Assembly (NCBI GenBank): GCA_016930515.1
Contig: JAFGGO010000158.1
Coordinates: forward strand, 59,632-123,631
From: Promethearchaeota archaeon
GTDB taxonomy: Archaea; Asgardarchaeota; Lokiarchaeia; Sigyniarchaeales; SOKP01
DNA length: 64,000 bases
Direction of reading: 5' to 3'
Shown: one piece after another, positions 16,878-25,523 of the stretch
How the letters are laid out: each line of letters opens with the position of its first letter
Position numbering within the stretch: position 1 is the stretch's first letter
The notes under the pieces: model-generated
Seen by the model: the letters and a program-made list of their open reading frames with translations, nothing else
What the model was told of the DNA's origin: nothing
Database searches by the model: none
Program-made: the position numbers and the translations under genes

Positions 16878-17516
16878 ATGTATATGAAACCTTGGCTTAA
16901 CGAAATTCTTGCATGTCCAATGGATAAACACTATCCTTTAAAATTATTTGTTTTTGAATACGAAACCAAATCAGAAGAATTCGATCGAATTATTAAAATC
17001 TATTCGGAAAGAAATATCGAAAAGATACAAGAAGAAAACTTAATTCTTATTAGTAAAAATGCATCAAATAATGTGGTACAGATCAAGGATAATATCGTTA
17101 TAAAACCAACACCCGTGCCTGAATACCTACATAGGATAATTCAAAGCATTGAGGAATTAAAAGATTTTTACGATAAAACTTCGGAATTAATTGGTAAAAA
17201 ATGTTTGGAAATCGTACAATCGACTGTAAAAAATAACATATCTCATTATTTGGATCACGGAACTTCTAAATCTTTTGATAATATCCTTCCAGAGCTCTAT
17301 ATCTTGAATAAATTAAAGCTAGATGTTGAGATCAGCTTGGGTTTGTTGTTTTGTGAAGAATGTTGCCGTTTTTATCCAATAGTAGATACCATACCAAAAA
17401 TGTTACCTGATGAATTTCGCAATGAGCAAGAAGACCTTGAGTTTCTTTCGCAAGCAGTGAAAAAGAATTACATCCAAGAGGATTTTTTAAAAGGTTTAAA
17501 ACCATTTACGCTCTGA
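16878..17516 (+). CDS. Trm112-like methyltransferase activator with a long central insertion
   Basis: About 212 residues. The two halves of a Trm112/UPF0434 zinc-binding domain are recognisable: KPWLNEILACPMDKHYPLKL at the start, and GLLFCEECCRFYPIVDTIP followed by KMLPDEFR near residue 165. Between them lies a helical insertion of about 130 residues. Trm112 activates several methyltransferases acting on tRNA, rRNA and release factor. Haloarchaeal and bacterial forms are about 60 residues; eukaryotic Trm112 also carries a central insertion, though shorter. The start is ATG 16878 or 16884. The gene follows the ribophorin I gene by 28 bp and is probably in the same transcript. Confidence 0.75.
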   Translation: MYMKPWLNEILACPMDKHYPLKLFVFEYETKSEEFDRIIKIYSERNIEKIQEENLILISKNASNNVVQIKDNIVIKPTPVPEYLHRIIQSIEELKDFYDKTSELIGKKCLEIVQSTVKNNISHYLDHGTSKSFDNILPELYILNKLKLDVEISLGLLFCEECCRFYPIVDTIPKMLPDEFRNEQEDLEFLSQAVKKNYIQEDFLKGLKPFTL

Positions 17517-17589
17517 TCTTACTTAAAAATCTTTTTTTAAGAAATACATTCGTTTTAAAAAAAATTAGTTTGTTATAAATTAATAAAAA

Positions 17590-17694
17590 TAGCCCAGAGC
17601 GGATTCGAACCGCTGTCGCGGGGTATCCTCGAAAGCATTTAAAAAAATTACATTCTTCAAAGCCCCAAATGCTTGGCCACTACACCACTGGGCT
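17590..17694 (-). tRNA. tRNA-Gln (anticodon TTG) with a 32-nt intron
   Basis: Read on the minus strand, a 7-bp acceptor stem AGCCCAG/CTGGGCT is followed by an archaeal tRNA-Gln D-arm (TGGTGTAGTGGCCAAGC), an anticodon stem GGGG/CCCC with loop C-T-TTG-A-A, and a T-arm AGCGG-TTCGAAT-CCGCT, then discriminator A. The anticodon is at 17658-17660. Between A37 and A38 lies an intron (17625-17656), the canonical archaeal position for splicing by the tRNA endonuclease. It lies between the convergent Trm112-like gene and the divergent ALG7 gene. Confidence 0.93.
17625..17656 (-). other. Archaeal tRNA intron at position 37/38
   Basis: The 32 nt interrupt the anticodon loop of tRNA-Gln one base 3' of the anticodon. 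Removing them restores a 7-base loop closed by four G-C pairs. The exon-intron borders can form a bulge-helix-bulge with the anticodon stem, but the exact cut sites may shift by a base or two. Confidence 0.8.
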
Positions 17695-17730
17695 TTATTT
17701 TCTAAGTATCAATAAAATTGGGTACTTAAA

Positions 17731-17743
17731 AAATTTATATGAT
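17731..17743 (-). promoter_or_regulatory. Candidate TATA box for tRNA-Gln
   Basis: On the minus strand the sequence reads atcatataaattt, centred about 43 bases before the mature tRNA 5' end. That would give a short 5' leader for RNase P removal. It was assigned by position and sequence only. Confidence 0.3.
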
Positions 17744-17895
17744 TATTTAGTTGATCAACATTAAAGTATTTTTCTCTTTCATATTGCTTTAAAGGATTAA
17801 TAGATCTTATATTGTAAATGTAAAAAAAGAAATAAAAGCAAGACACAATTACAATATCCATATCATCCTTAAAATAAGTCAAAAAAGTCTGAAAA

Positions 17896-19284
17896 ATGAT
17901 ACCTTTAACCAATCTATCGTGGGGATTTTTCGAAATTTTATCTTTGCTAATTGTTTTTGCCGTTGGGTTCGTTGTAACGGCTTTAATCCTTCCACATCTC
18001 ATAAAGTTTATGAAAAGAAAAGGTTTCGTTGGTCATGACATCCATAAGAATTCAAGACCTGCCGTTGCTGAATCGGGTGGTTTTAGCATGGTTTTTGGCA
18101 TCATTATTGCCCTGATTGTACTATTTGCTTTTTTTCCGGTGTTAACAAACGAGATTGTCGTGTTTATATTCACGGTAATTTCTGCTGGTATAATTGGATT
18201 TATTGACGATCGCTTGAGACTTCGTTCTCGAACAAAGATACTCCTTACAATTTTTTCTGGTGGCATCATATTTCTCGCCAATTTCTTTGGTTTCATTACA
18301 ATTAATTCTCCTACCATACCGTTTCTAGGTAGGCTAAGAATCTCTATTATATATCCTTTTGTTGTTCCAATTATCGTGGCTATTTTCGCTAATACTGTTA
18401 ATATGTTGGAGGGATATAACGGAGAGGGTTCGGGAACGTGCCTTATTGCCATGAGTTTCCTGTTTGTTTGTGGTTTTATCTTTAATTCGGCTCAGGGCGT
18501 TATTTTTTCCGTGCCGGTGATCGCCGTGTTAATTCCATTTTTCATTTATAACAAATTCCCAGCAAAAGTCTTTCCAGGAGATGTGGGTACTCTAAGTATG
18601 GGCGCAATGATTTCATGTGTTATGCTTTTCGGTTCTTTAGAGGTTGCCGCTCTTTCAGCTCTCTTAATACACATTTTTAATAGTTTTTATGTGATACGCT
18701 CGATGAAAGGATTTCTTGAAAGCGAAGATATTCACGGTTCAAGAAGCGATATCGTTTTACTTGAGGACGATAGGATCAAGGCTTCAGAAAAGAAAGACGC
18801 TGCCTTAACGCTTCCTCGCCTCATTCTCGCAAGAGGGCCGTTAACGGAACCACAATTGACTAAGAATTTTTACGCTATTACCTTTTTTTGTGGTTTTTTC
18901 TCTATTTTTATGACTTTATTGATGCTATTCACAAAAGGAGCATTATCTTTCGAGGAGATAATCGTTGCAGAACTGATCTTTTTCGTAATTATTAGCATGC
19001 CTTCTGCTGTCCTACTTTATTTTTTCCCGCGTATAAGGGGAATTATTGCTATAATGATTATTTTACTCCTCTTTGTATGTATCTTTTTGATTTTCATAGA
19101 TCATCTCATTTTACCTCTTCAAATACCTGATATTGATTTAGGATTTGTGCAAATTCCTGTAAATGTTTTGATCTCGCTTTTACTTACTATCCCTGGTATT
19201 GCTGCCTGGTATTATGTTTCAATCAAATACTTCTGGTATGAAATTAATAAAATGAAGCGCAATATAAAATCAACTAATAAATAA
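17896..19284 (+). CDS. UDP-GlcNAc:polyprenyl-phosphate GlcNAc-1-phosphate transferase, ALG7/DPAGT1-like
   Basis: A 462-residue polytopic protein of the MraY/WecA/ALG7 family. The ALG7-like order is visible: GFVGHDIHK followed by SRPAVAESGG (substrate loop), IGFIDDRLRLRSRTK (catalytic Asp pair), NTVNMLEGYNGEG (Mg-binding Asn/Glu), PAKVFPGDVGTLSMGA (conserved PGD) and a cytoplasmic loop with ESEDIHGSRSD. About ten membrane helices can be counted. The enzyme transfers GlcNAc-1-P to a lipid phosphate, the first step of lipid-linked oligosaccharide assembly for N-glycosylation. The eukaryote-like GxDxxK/R..P..ES motif favours ALG7 over bacterial WecA. The M48 protease gene follows 12 bp later. Confidence 0.92.
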   Translation: MIPLTNLSWGFFEILSLLIVFAVGFVVTALILPHLIKFMKRKGFVGHDIHKNSRPAVAESGGFSMVFGIIIALIVLFAFFPVLTNEIVVFIFTVISAGIIGFIDDRLRLRSRTKILLTIFSGGIIFLANFFGFITINSPTIPFLGRLRISIIYPFVVPIIVAIFANTVNMLEGYNGEGSGTCLIAMSFLFVCGFIFNSAQGVIFSVPVIAVLIPFFIYNKFPAKVFPGDVGTLSMGAMISCVMLFGSLEVAALSALLIHIFNSFYVIRSMKGFLESEDIHGSRSDIVLLEDDRIKASEKKDAALTLPRLILARGPLTEPQLTKNFYAITFFCGFFSIFMTLLMLFTKGALSFEEIIVAELIFFVIISMPSAVLLYFFPRIRGIIAIMIILLLFVCIFLIFIDHLILPLQIPDIDLGFVQIPVNVLISLLLTIPGIAAWYYVSIKYFWYEINKMKRNIKSTNK

Positions 19285-19296
19285 GAATGAAGTTAC

Positions 19297-21828
19297 ATGA
19301 AATCTCATAATAGAAATTTTATTTTTTTTGGTTACTTGTTTATATCCTTTGTTTTTATCTACCTTTTCGGTTTCGTCATCCTTAGCCCTGATTGGATGTC
19401 TTTAATCATTGATTGGAGCTTTTGGTTAACTCTTGTCATGTTCGTGCTATCGATAGAAGAAACATATCATTGGACAAGGAATGGGAGGAGAAGCGAGATG
19501 AGCGATATAATAGCTATCATTTTCTTCTTTTCGCTAATCTTTTTCTTCACAAAGGACTTGCTAACAGCAATTATGGGTGCTTTCTCAATCTATCTATTAG
19601 TGGGTGTTTTTGAGCTTAAAGAATATCCAATACTCAACAAGATATTAATCATATCCTTGGTTACTTATAATGCCATATTTATTGCTGGAATTCTATCGTT
19701 TTATTTTGGAAATCCAATTTTTATTAATACGACTTTTTCCTTCAGCATATGGATCATATTGGGATTGGGACTGCTTTTATTTGGAAGGAAATATATTATC
19801 GTTTGGAGGTTTATGAGTCCTCAATATTTAATGCTATTTCTCTACATCATTGCTTGGTTAGCTATATCCCTTGTTGAACAATATAGTCCCATTGATTTTG
19901 TGTACGGTTCACCCATTAAATTCCCGTTAAACTTATTAGACTTCTTTCTAAATGTTTATTTTGTTTTGATGATCGTGAATTGGGTTGTATATTTCGTATC
20001 TGGTCCAATTTTGGACAAATTTCTCGGCATTAAGAAAGTAAAAAGCGAAGATTTGCTAGATTTAGTTGAAGAGGTTAAAATAAAACTTGGGATTAAAGGA
20101 AAGATCAAGATTGGTTTCGGAAAATATCCTATTCTGAATGCTATGGCATATGGTTCTGTGTTTGATAAAAGGATAGCTATTATTGCAGAAGATTTGGAAC
20201 AAATCCCTCAAGATGAACTAAAAGGCATAGTCGCTCACGAGCTAGGACATACCAAGGGTAAACATACTTTAATTTTAACGCTAATTACATGTGGGGATTT
20301 AGTTTTTCGAATGATATTAGGAATTCCCGCAACTTATTACGATTACACATTTGGAAATCCTGTAATGCCGATGATCGTTTTTATAATGTTAAATGTGCTT
20401 ATTTACGCCATAATTTATATTTTTGTTCGAATTCTCGAAGGAAAGGCAGATTTGAAGACAAAACAGGCGGGATACGCCACGCATCTTGTTAAAGCCCTTT
20501 ATAATTTAGAAAGCTTTTACGCCAGCGGTCGCGAGATAGGACTTAATACAATGCTTTTATGCGAAGAAAAAATAACACGAGACAATAAAATGTTAGATTA
20601 CATGGAAACCGCAGAATACTTAAATCGTTCGCTGGTGAAACCCTCGAGAACTTCTTTAATTGCAAATGTATTGAATTCTCATCCTCCCACTTATTTTCGC
20701 ATTGCGGCTGTTTTAGGCGAGAATCTCAAACCCGCAAAGGAAGCTTTCCTACCTTTTATTTGCTTAAAAAGATCTAAGCAAAAGAAATACGCACAATTAT
20801 TTGAATCTGCTCGGGAAGATTTCAAGGGTATTACCAACCAAAAATTCAAAGACTTGTTTGGTGTCGATAGCTTTTCCCACTTTTCTGAAAATCTTGATAG
20901 AAAAGAGGCTTATAAATTACAACTTAAAAAAGATTATCTATTTAAAAATATCGTTACTGGAGAAATTATTCTTGGAAGGTTAGAAGACGTTAAATTTGAA
21001 GACGATGTCAACGAATCTCTATCATATATCGTCCTTGATCTTAAAAATAAGGAAAAAATACTCTTAAATTCCGTGCTTTACAAAAAAAATCTTGTAGAAC
21101 CAGATGAGACCTATTTCTTTGAGAATAACGAATCGCTTGTTTTAAAAGAAATAAAAATTGATGAAAATAAAATGTCAGGAAATTATGTCTTTATAAGAGA
21201 TGATAGTGAAGTCGTTTTAAAGCCGATTCTGAAGACAAAACTCCCGTGGCCAGATTCCTTGGTAAAACAACTTAAAGGGAAGAATGTTTTCTTAAGATTA
21301 AAAGAAAGGATTAAAATATTCACGGTTATTAATGTCATCCCGGGATCCACTTTAGATGATTACAAGTTAGTTCTAAATGCATCTGAAATTCAAGAAAACC
21401 ACCAAATAGAATTAAAATTAAGCGATCTTATAATCGTACCACATAAAATAAGTATCACTATTAGAAAAAGTGAAACAAATCGAAAATCAGAAATTGAAGT
21501 AATAAATTGGTTAATTGATAATAATAGGAGATGCACGGTCTGGTTAAAAAAGCCCGTAAATAATTTTGAAATTGGTCATATTAATAAAGTCCTCAATGCA
21601 AGCTTGGAAAAAGATAATTTTGGAAAAAAAGAATTAAATAAGCAAAAAATCATACAGATGACAAATATCTTTAAAAAAAAGATAGAAATCCCATATAGTA
21701 AAATCGAACAAATATCGTTCGAAAGCGATTCGGTCTTGATTCAAAAAAAAAATGAGACTTCTTTCCTGAGCAAGTTTGGCTATAAGCTTTTAAAGAAGTT
21801 CAGGCCGAGAAATGTGCTAATTCCTTGA
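19297..21828 (+). CDS. Polytopic M48-family zinc metalloprotease with a large C-terminal extension
   Basis: An 843-residue membrane protease. Residues 1-250 hold six or seven transmembrane helices. The catalytic zinc motif HELGH is at residues 314-318 and the third ligand lies in ILEGKADLK (ExxAD), both typical of M48 (HtpX/Ste24) proteases. Two further hydrophobic segments lie between these motifs (near residues 320-380). Residues about 500-843 have no membrane helices and appear to consist of repeated beta-rich segments with no recognised domain, roughly doubling the usual family length. The family degrades or trims membrane and prenylated proteins. It sits between ALG7 and a UbiA-family gene with short gaps, probably in one operon. 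Confidence 0.85.
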   Translation: MKSHNRNFIFFGYLFISFVFIYLFGFVILSPDWMSLIIDWSFWLTLVMFVLSIEETYHWTRNGRRSEMSDIIAIIFFFSLIFFFTKDLLTAIMGAFSIYLLVGVFELKEYPILNKILIISLVTYNAIFIAGILSFYFGNPIFINTTFSFSIWIILGLGLLLFGRKYIIVWRFMSPQYLMLFLYIIAWLAISLVEQYSPIDFVYGSPIKFPLNLLDFFLNVYFVLMIVNWVVYFVSGPILDKFLGIKKVKSEDLLDLVEEVKIKLGIKGKIKIGFGKYPILNAMAYGSVFDKRIAIIAEDLEQIPQDELKGIVAHELGHTKGKHTLILTLITCGDLVFRMILGIPATYYDYTFGNPVMPMIVFIMLNVLIYAIIYIFVRILEGKADLKTKQAGYATHLVKALYNLESFYASGREIGLNTMLLCEEKITRDNKMLDYMETAEYLNRSLVKPSRTSLIANVLNSHPPTYFRIAAVLGENLKPAKEAFLPFICLKRSKQKKYAQLFESAREDFKGITNQKFKDLFGVDSFSHFSENLDRKEAYKLQLKKDYLFKNIVTGEIILGRLEDVKFEDDVNESLSYIVLDLKNKEKILLNSVLYKKNLVEPDETYFFENNESLVLKEIKIDENKMSGNYVFIRDDSEVVLKPILKTKLPWPDSLVKQLKGKNVFLRLKERIKIFTVINVIPGSTLDDYKLVLNASEIQENHQIELKLSDLIIVPHKISITIRKSETNRKSEIEVINWLIDNNRRCTVWLKKPVNNFEIGHINKVLNASLEKDNFGKKELNKQKIIQMTNIFKKKIEIPYSKIEQISFESDSVLIQKKNETSFLSKFGYKLLKKFRPRNVLIP

Positions 21829-21862
21829 TAAACCTTAATTTACATGAGAAGTTAAAACCATT

Positions 21863-22804
21863 ATGACGAATAAAATTAAAAATATTTTCACTCTTTTACG
21901 AGTTCGACAATACTATAAAAATTTGTTAGTGTTTGTTGGGGCTTTTTTTAGCGTTAATATGCTTGATTTTTCCATTTATCCCTCTCTATTGGCAGGTTTG
22001 GTTGTTTTATGTTGCGTATCTTCAATTAATTACATAATCAACGATTTAAAAGATATTGAAGACGATAAGAAGCACCCCGAGAAGGTGAAAAAAAAGCCTC
22101 TAGCTTCTGGCGAAATTTCAAAATTCCTAGCTATATTGATCTTATGTTTACTTGTGTTAATAGCACTCTTTTTAATAATATTTTTTACCTTGAATATTGG
22201 ATATATAATAACCGTTGTACTTCTCTTGTTGACGGGACAATTATATAACCATTTACTGAAAAACTATGCTTTCGTGGATGTTTTGACCCTTTCCACGGGA
22301 TACTTGTGGAGGGCTCTCGCGGGAACTTTTTTGATAGAAGTGATCATATCGCCTTGGTTATTCTTGGCGATTTTTGAAATTGCTATGTTTTTAAGTCTCG
22401 CCAAACGAAAGGGAGATTTAATGATTTTAGGAGATAAAGAAAACGCAATTGGACACAAGAAAGTATACGAGATTTATTCTCAAAAAATACTCGACCAATC
22501 TTATATTATGATGGCTTCGTCTTTATTTCTTACATACGCCCTTTATCTCATATTTCATTTTAATTTAAACGAAATGAGTGAATTGTATAACATTAATGAA
22601 TATTTAGTTATTATATCAATCCCTGTTTTTCTCTATATCATAATGAAATACATGTATCTCACTTCCTCGAAGCCTGAGATCGCAAGAAATCCCGAAAAGG
22701 CTTTTTTTAACAAGGGGATGCTAATTGCAATGATTATACTCGGCGGAATTCTTACTTATGCTTATTATTTTGACGAGTTCCTTCTATTTATATCTAGTTT
22801 TTAG
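21863..22804 (+). CDS. UbiA-family prenyltransferase, decaprenyl-phosphate phosphoribosyltransferase-like
   Basis: A 313-residue protein with eight or nine membrane helices. The opening LLRVRQYYKNLLVFVGAFF and the first Asp-rich motif NDLKDIEDDKKHPEK followed by KPLASG are characteristic of the DPPR synthase branch of the UbiA superfamily. The second motif lies in FLSLAKRKGDLMILG. Relatives transfer a phosphoribosyl group onto a polyprenyl phosphate at the membrane. In this setting it could make a lipid-linked pentose donor for surface glycans, but the acceptor and donor cannot be read from sequence. The PHP gene follows 23 bp later. Confidence 0.82.
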   Translation: MTNKIKNIFTLLRVRQYYKNLLVFVGAFFSVNMLDFSIYPSLLAGLVVLCCVSSINYIINDLKDIEDDKKHPEKVKKKPLASGEISKFLAILILCLLVLIALFLIIFFTLNIGYIITVVLLLLTGQLYNHLLKNYAFVDVLTLSTGYLWRALAGTFLIEVIISPWLFLAIFEIAMFLSLAKRKGDLMILGDKENAIGHKKVYEIYSQKILDQSYIMMASSLFLTYALYLIFHFNLNEMSELYNINEYLVIISIPVFLYIIMKYMYLTSSKPEIARNPEKAFFNKGMLIAMIILGGILTYAYYFDEFLLFISSF

Positions 22805-22827
22805 TTATAATACTTAATGGTGGCGCC

Positions 22828-23517
22828 ATGAGTTCAGTAAGATTAGACTTGCACCTTCACACGTGGTATTCAGGAGATTCTTTAATAGCACCAGAGGCAC
22901 TTTTATCTCAAGCTAGAAAGGAAGGATTAAACGGGTTTGCGATCACGGATCACGGCTCGTTAAAGGCTTATAGGATGTTAAAACAAAAAGCTCGCTCAAA
23001 AAATATAATTTTAATTCCTGGGATGGAAATAGAGACGCATATAGGAGAAATTATAGCCCTTTTCGTTGATGATGATTTTGCAATATCTGATAATCGCTTT
23101 TTAGTTGTTTGTGATCACATAAAGGATGAGAATGGTTTGATTATTATACCCCATCCATTTGATTTTTTAAGGACTAATCATCTAAAAACGAAATTATTGA
23201 CAAATAATATCGTTAAGAAATACATCGATGGAATCGAAATAATTAATTCAAGAATAATTTTTAAAAATTGTGTGAAAAAAGCAAAAAAGTTCAATCAAAA
23301 ATATTGCTTATTCGAAACGGGAGGTTCAGATGCTCATACTTTAAAGGAAATTGGTGCTGGATATACAATTGTGAATGATATATCGAGTACTTCTCTTGAT
23401 GATCTTTACGAATCGATGGATTATAATAACACGATTAGTTGTGGGAAGCTTTCCTCTCCGTTAGTACACATAAAAACGATAATTAACAAGCTTCAAAAAG
23501 GATTGTATTTTAGGTAG
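22828..23517 (+). CDS. PHP-domain metal-dependent phosphoesterase
   Basis: A 229-residue protein with the complete PHP metal-binding set: DLHLHTWYSGDS, AITDHGS, PGMEIETHIGE, IIPHPFD and GGSDAH. Stand-alone PHP proteins of this kind are phosphoesterases acting on nucleotides or sugar phosphates. The start is ATG. It lies between the UbiA-family and DUF362 genes on the same strand with gaps of 23 and 5 bp, so one transcript is likely. The specific substrate is unknown. Confidence 0.88.
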   Translation: MSSVRLDLHLHTWYSGDSLIAPEALLSQARKEGLNGFAITDHGSLKAYRMLKQKARSKNIILIPGMEIETHIGEIIALFVDDDFAISDNRFLVVCDHIKDENGLIIIPHPFDFLRTNHLKTKLLTNNIVKKYIDGIEIINSRIIFKNCVKKAKKFNQKYCLFETGGSDAHTLKEIGAGYTIVNDISSTSLDDLYESMDYNNTISCGKLSSPLVHIKTIINKLQKGLYFR

Positions 23518-23522
23518 ATATA

Positions 23523-24722
23523 ATGAAAACAACAAGACCTCAAATATTCGTGCAAAAAACGTCGCCTGAGACAGTTATAGACGATTACGCAAACTTGATG
23601 CACTCTGCGAAATATCAAAATCGATTTCATAAAGATCAAAAAACGGTTGTTAAATTAAACTTGAGCTGGTCAAAATTTTTTCCAGCTTGTTCGAGTCCTC
23701 CTTGGCAGGTTGATGGAGTGCTAAAAACCATGATCAACGACGGCTACGACCCTAAAAAGATCTTCGCAGCTGAAAATAGGACAGTCGTCACGAATTTGTC
23801 TAAAGGAATTGAACAAAATCGGTGGTCGGGAATCATTAAAGATTACGGTGTTTGGTTTATTCCTTTAACTCGCGTGAAATTCGTTCCCTATGACTCCCTT
23901 CGACAAAAATTTGTAGATTTGAAAAACAAACCCCTTCATGTCTTGGATTCAAAGATTTTTCCAAAAGGATTTAATATTCCCCTCGCTTATCTTCATAAAA
24001 ATATGATTCACACGCCTACAATGAAAACTCATGGTCATACAGGAGCGGTGGGAGGAAAACTTAAAGATACTGATAATGAAATGAAAAACGGTGGCATAAC
24101 CGCTAGTATGAAAAATGCTTTTGGAGGATTATTAACGAAACGTCGTCACTTCAGTCACCAATTCATGTCGGAGGTGTTGGTCGACTTGCTAATCGTTCAA
24201 AAACAGATTCATCCCAACGTAATGGCAGTAGTAGATGGTACCGTGTGTGGAGATGGTGCCGGCCCGCGCACAATGATTCCAAGAATTAAAAACCATATAC
24301 TAGCGGGATACGATCAAGTTGCCGTGGACGCCGTGATCGCAAAAATGTTAGGTTTTGAGCCTTTAAAACTTCCCGCCATAAGAATGGCTCACGATGAAGG
24401 TCTAGGATGTGGTGATTTTGACCAAATCGAAATAATTGGGGAAGATGTTTCTAAAACAAATTGGAATTTCAAGGTCAAAAGAAGCGTGGTCATTTGGGGA
24501 GATCAAATGGTTCGAAAAGGATTCCTGTCTTTTTTACATCCCCTGTTTCACAATAGACTTTTTATGGTCTTGCCTATATTGGGTTCTTTAGTGTATCATG
24601 ATATGTTTTGGTATCCATTTATAGGAAAAAAGCGCGTGAAAACATTTATGGAATCCAAATGGGGAAATGTATTTAAAAAATATCCCCTCACAAAATCAAC
24701 TGCTTTAAATAAATTTAACTAA
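23523..24722 (+). CDS. DUF362 domain protein
   Basis: A 399-residue DUF362 protein recognised by VVKLNLSWSKFFPAC at the N-terminus, the Lys/His block TPTMKTHGHTGAVGGKLK, MKNAFGGLLTKRRHF, VDGTVCGDGAGPRT and AGYDQVAVDAVIAKMLG. No ferredoxin-type Cys cluster is present, unlike many members fused to 4Fe-4S domains. The reaction is not established for the family. Its stop overlaps the end of the convergent tlyA gene by four bases. The weak hydrophobic region near residue 345 could be a peripheral membrane contact. Confidence 0.85.
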   Translation: MKTTRPQIFVQKTSPETVIDDYANLMHSAKYQNRFHKDQKTVVKLNLSWSKFFPACSSPPWQVDGVLKTMINDGYDPKKIFAAENRTVVTNLSKGIEQNRWSGIIKDYGVWFIPLTRVKFVPYDSLRQKFVDLKNKPLHVLDSKIFPKGFNIPLAYLHKNMIHTPTMKTHGHTGAVGGKLKDTDNEMKNGGITASMKNAFGGLLTKRRHFSHQFMSEVLVDLLIVQKQIHPNVMAVVDGTVCGDGAGPRTMIPRIKNHILAGYDQVAVDAVIAKMLGFEPLKLPAIRMAHDEGLGCGDFDQIEIIGEDVSKTNWNFKVKRSVVIWGDQMVRKGFLSFLHPLFHNRLFMVLPILGSLVYHDMFWYPFIGKKRVKTFMESKWGNVFKKYPLTKSTALNKFN

Positions 24723-25498
24723 TCTAAGGTTTTTTTAACACTATTTATGAAGTTAATTGGCTGATTATCATTTTTTTTAAAAAATATAAAGAACTCAACA
24801 GCCCCTCCTGATCCTAGTATTGGAGATTTCATTAAATTTTGTGGATAAATATCATATTTCACACACCACTCCATTGTTTCTAAAAGAATGTTTTTTAACT
24901 GTTCTTTGTCTGATATAATATCAAATTTTGACTTTTCGTAGAAATTCGTTTCAAAAATTGGTTTTATTAAACTAATAATAATCCCCTCTTGCTTGAGAAA
25001 TGAAAACGCTTTTGGAAGAATTTCTTTTATCGAGGTGAAAGTAACATCAATTACGACAAGATCCATTAATTCATCTAAGCTGTTCATATTACGCATATCT
25101 ACACCTAAAATCGGTATTACCTTGTCACGCATTTTCTCACAACGCAAGGAAGGGTGGAGGAAATCCTTGGCAATATCGATGGCATACACCTTCTGAGCAC
25201 CACTTTTGATCAAACAATCAGTAAAACCTCCAATAGATGCCCCAATATCTGCGCAAACCAGTTTATGAACATTGATTGAAAAATATTTTAATGCGGCTTC
25301 TAACTTGAGCCCCCCTCTTCCAACATATGGATATTCCTTAATTAAACGGAGCGTGCTTGAATTATCGATTAACTTACCCGGTTTTATGATTTTTTTATCA
25401 TCTACTAACACGAGACCGTTCTTTATCAACCATTGAGCTTTTGTTCGACTTTCAACTAATCTTCGCTCTACAAGCACGATATCCAAGCGCTCTTTCAT
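24719..25498 (-). CDS. tlyA: TlyA-type rRNA 2'-O-methyltransferase with S4 domain
   Basis: A 259-residue protein with an N-terminal S4 RNA-binding domain (ERLDIVLVERRLVESRTKAQ, VGRGGLKLEAALKYF) and an FtsJ-like Rossmann methyltransferase core (CADIGASIGGFTDCLIKSGA with the SAM-binding Gly loop, VYAIDIA, VIDVTFTSI). TlyA proteins 2'-O-methylate ribosomal RNA in the cytoplasm. TlyA is mostly bacterial but known in some archaea. It is on the minus strand just after the RNase-H-fold gene; the spacing is 25 bp, so co-transcription is likely. Confidence 0.9.
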   Translation of the reverse strand: MKERLDIVLVERRLVESRTKAQWLIKNGLVLVDDKKIIKPGKLIDNSSTLRLIKEYPYVGRGGLKLEAALKYFSINVHKLVCADIGASIGGFTDCLIKSGAQKVYAIDIAKDFLHPSLRCEKMRDKVIPILGVDMRNMNSLDELMDLVVIDVTFTSIKEILPKAFSFLKQEGIIISLIKPIFETNFYEKSKFDIISDKEQLKNILLETMEWCVKYDIYPQNLMKSPILGSGGAVEFFIFFKKNDNQPINFINSVKKTLD

Positions 25499-25523
25499 GA
25501 AATCGTCTAAATAATGTAATTAA

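Noticed and set aside
17709-18002. 97-aa minus-strand ORF over the start of ALG7
   Set aside because: Antisense to the conserved ALG7 N-terminus and to the tRNA-Gln promoter region; no coherent protein features.
18033-18452. 139-aa minus-strand ORF inside ALG7
   Set aside because: Mirror frame of a conserved membrane-protein coding region.
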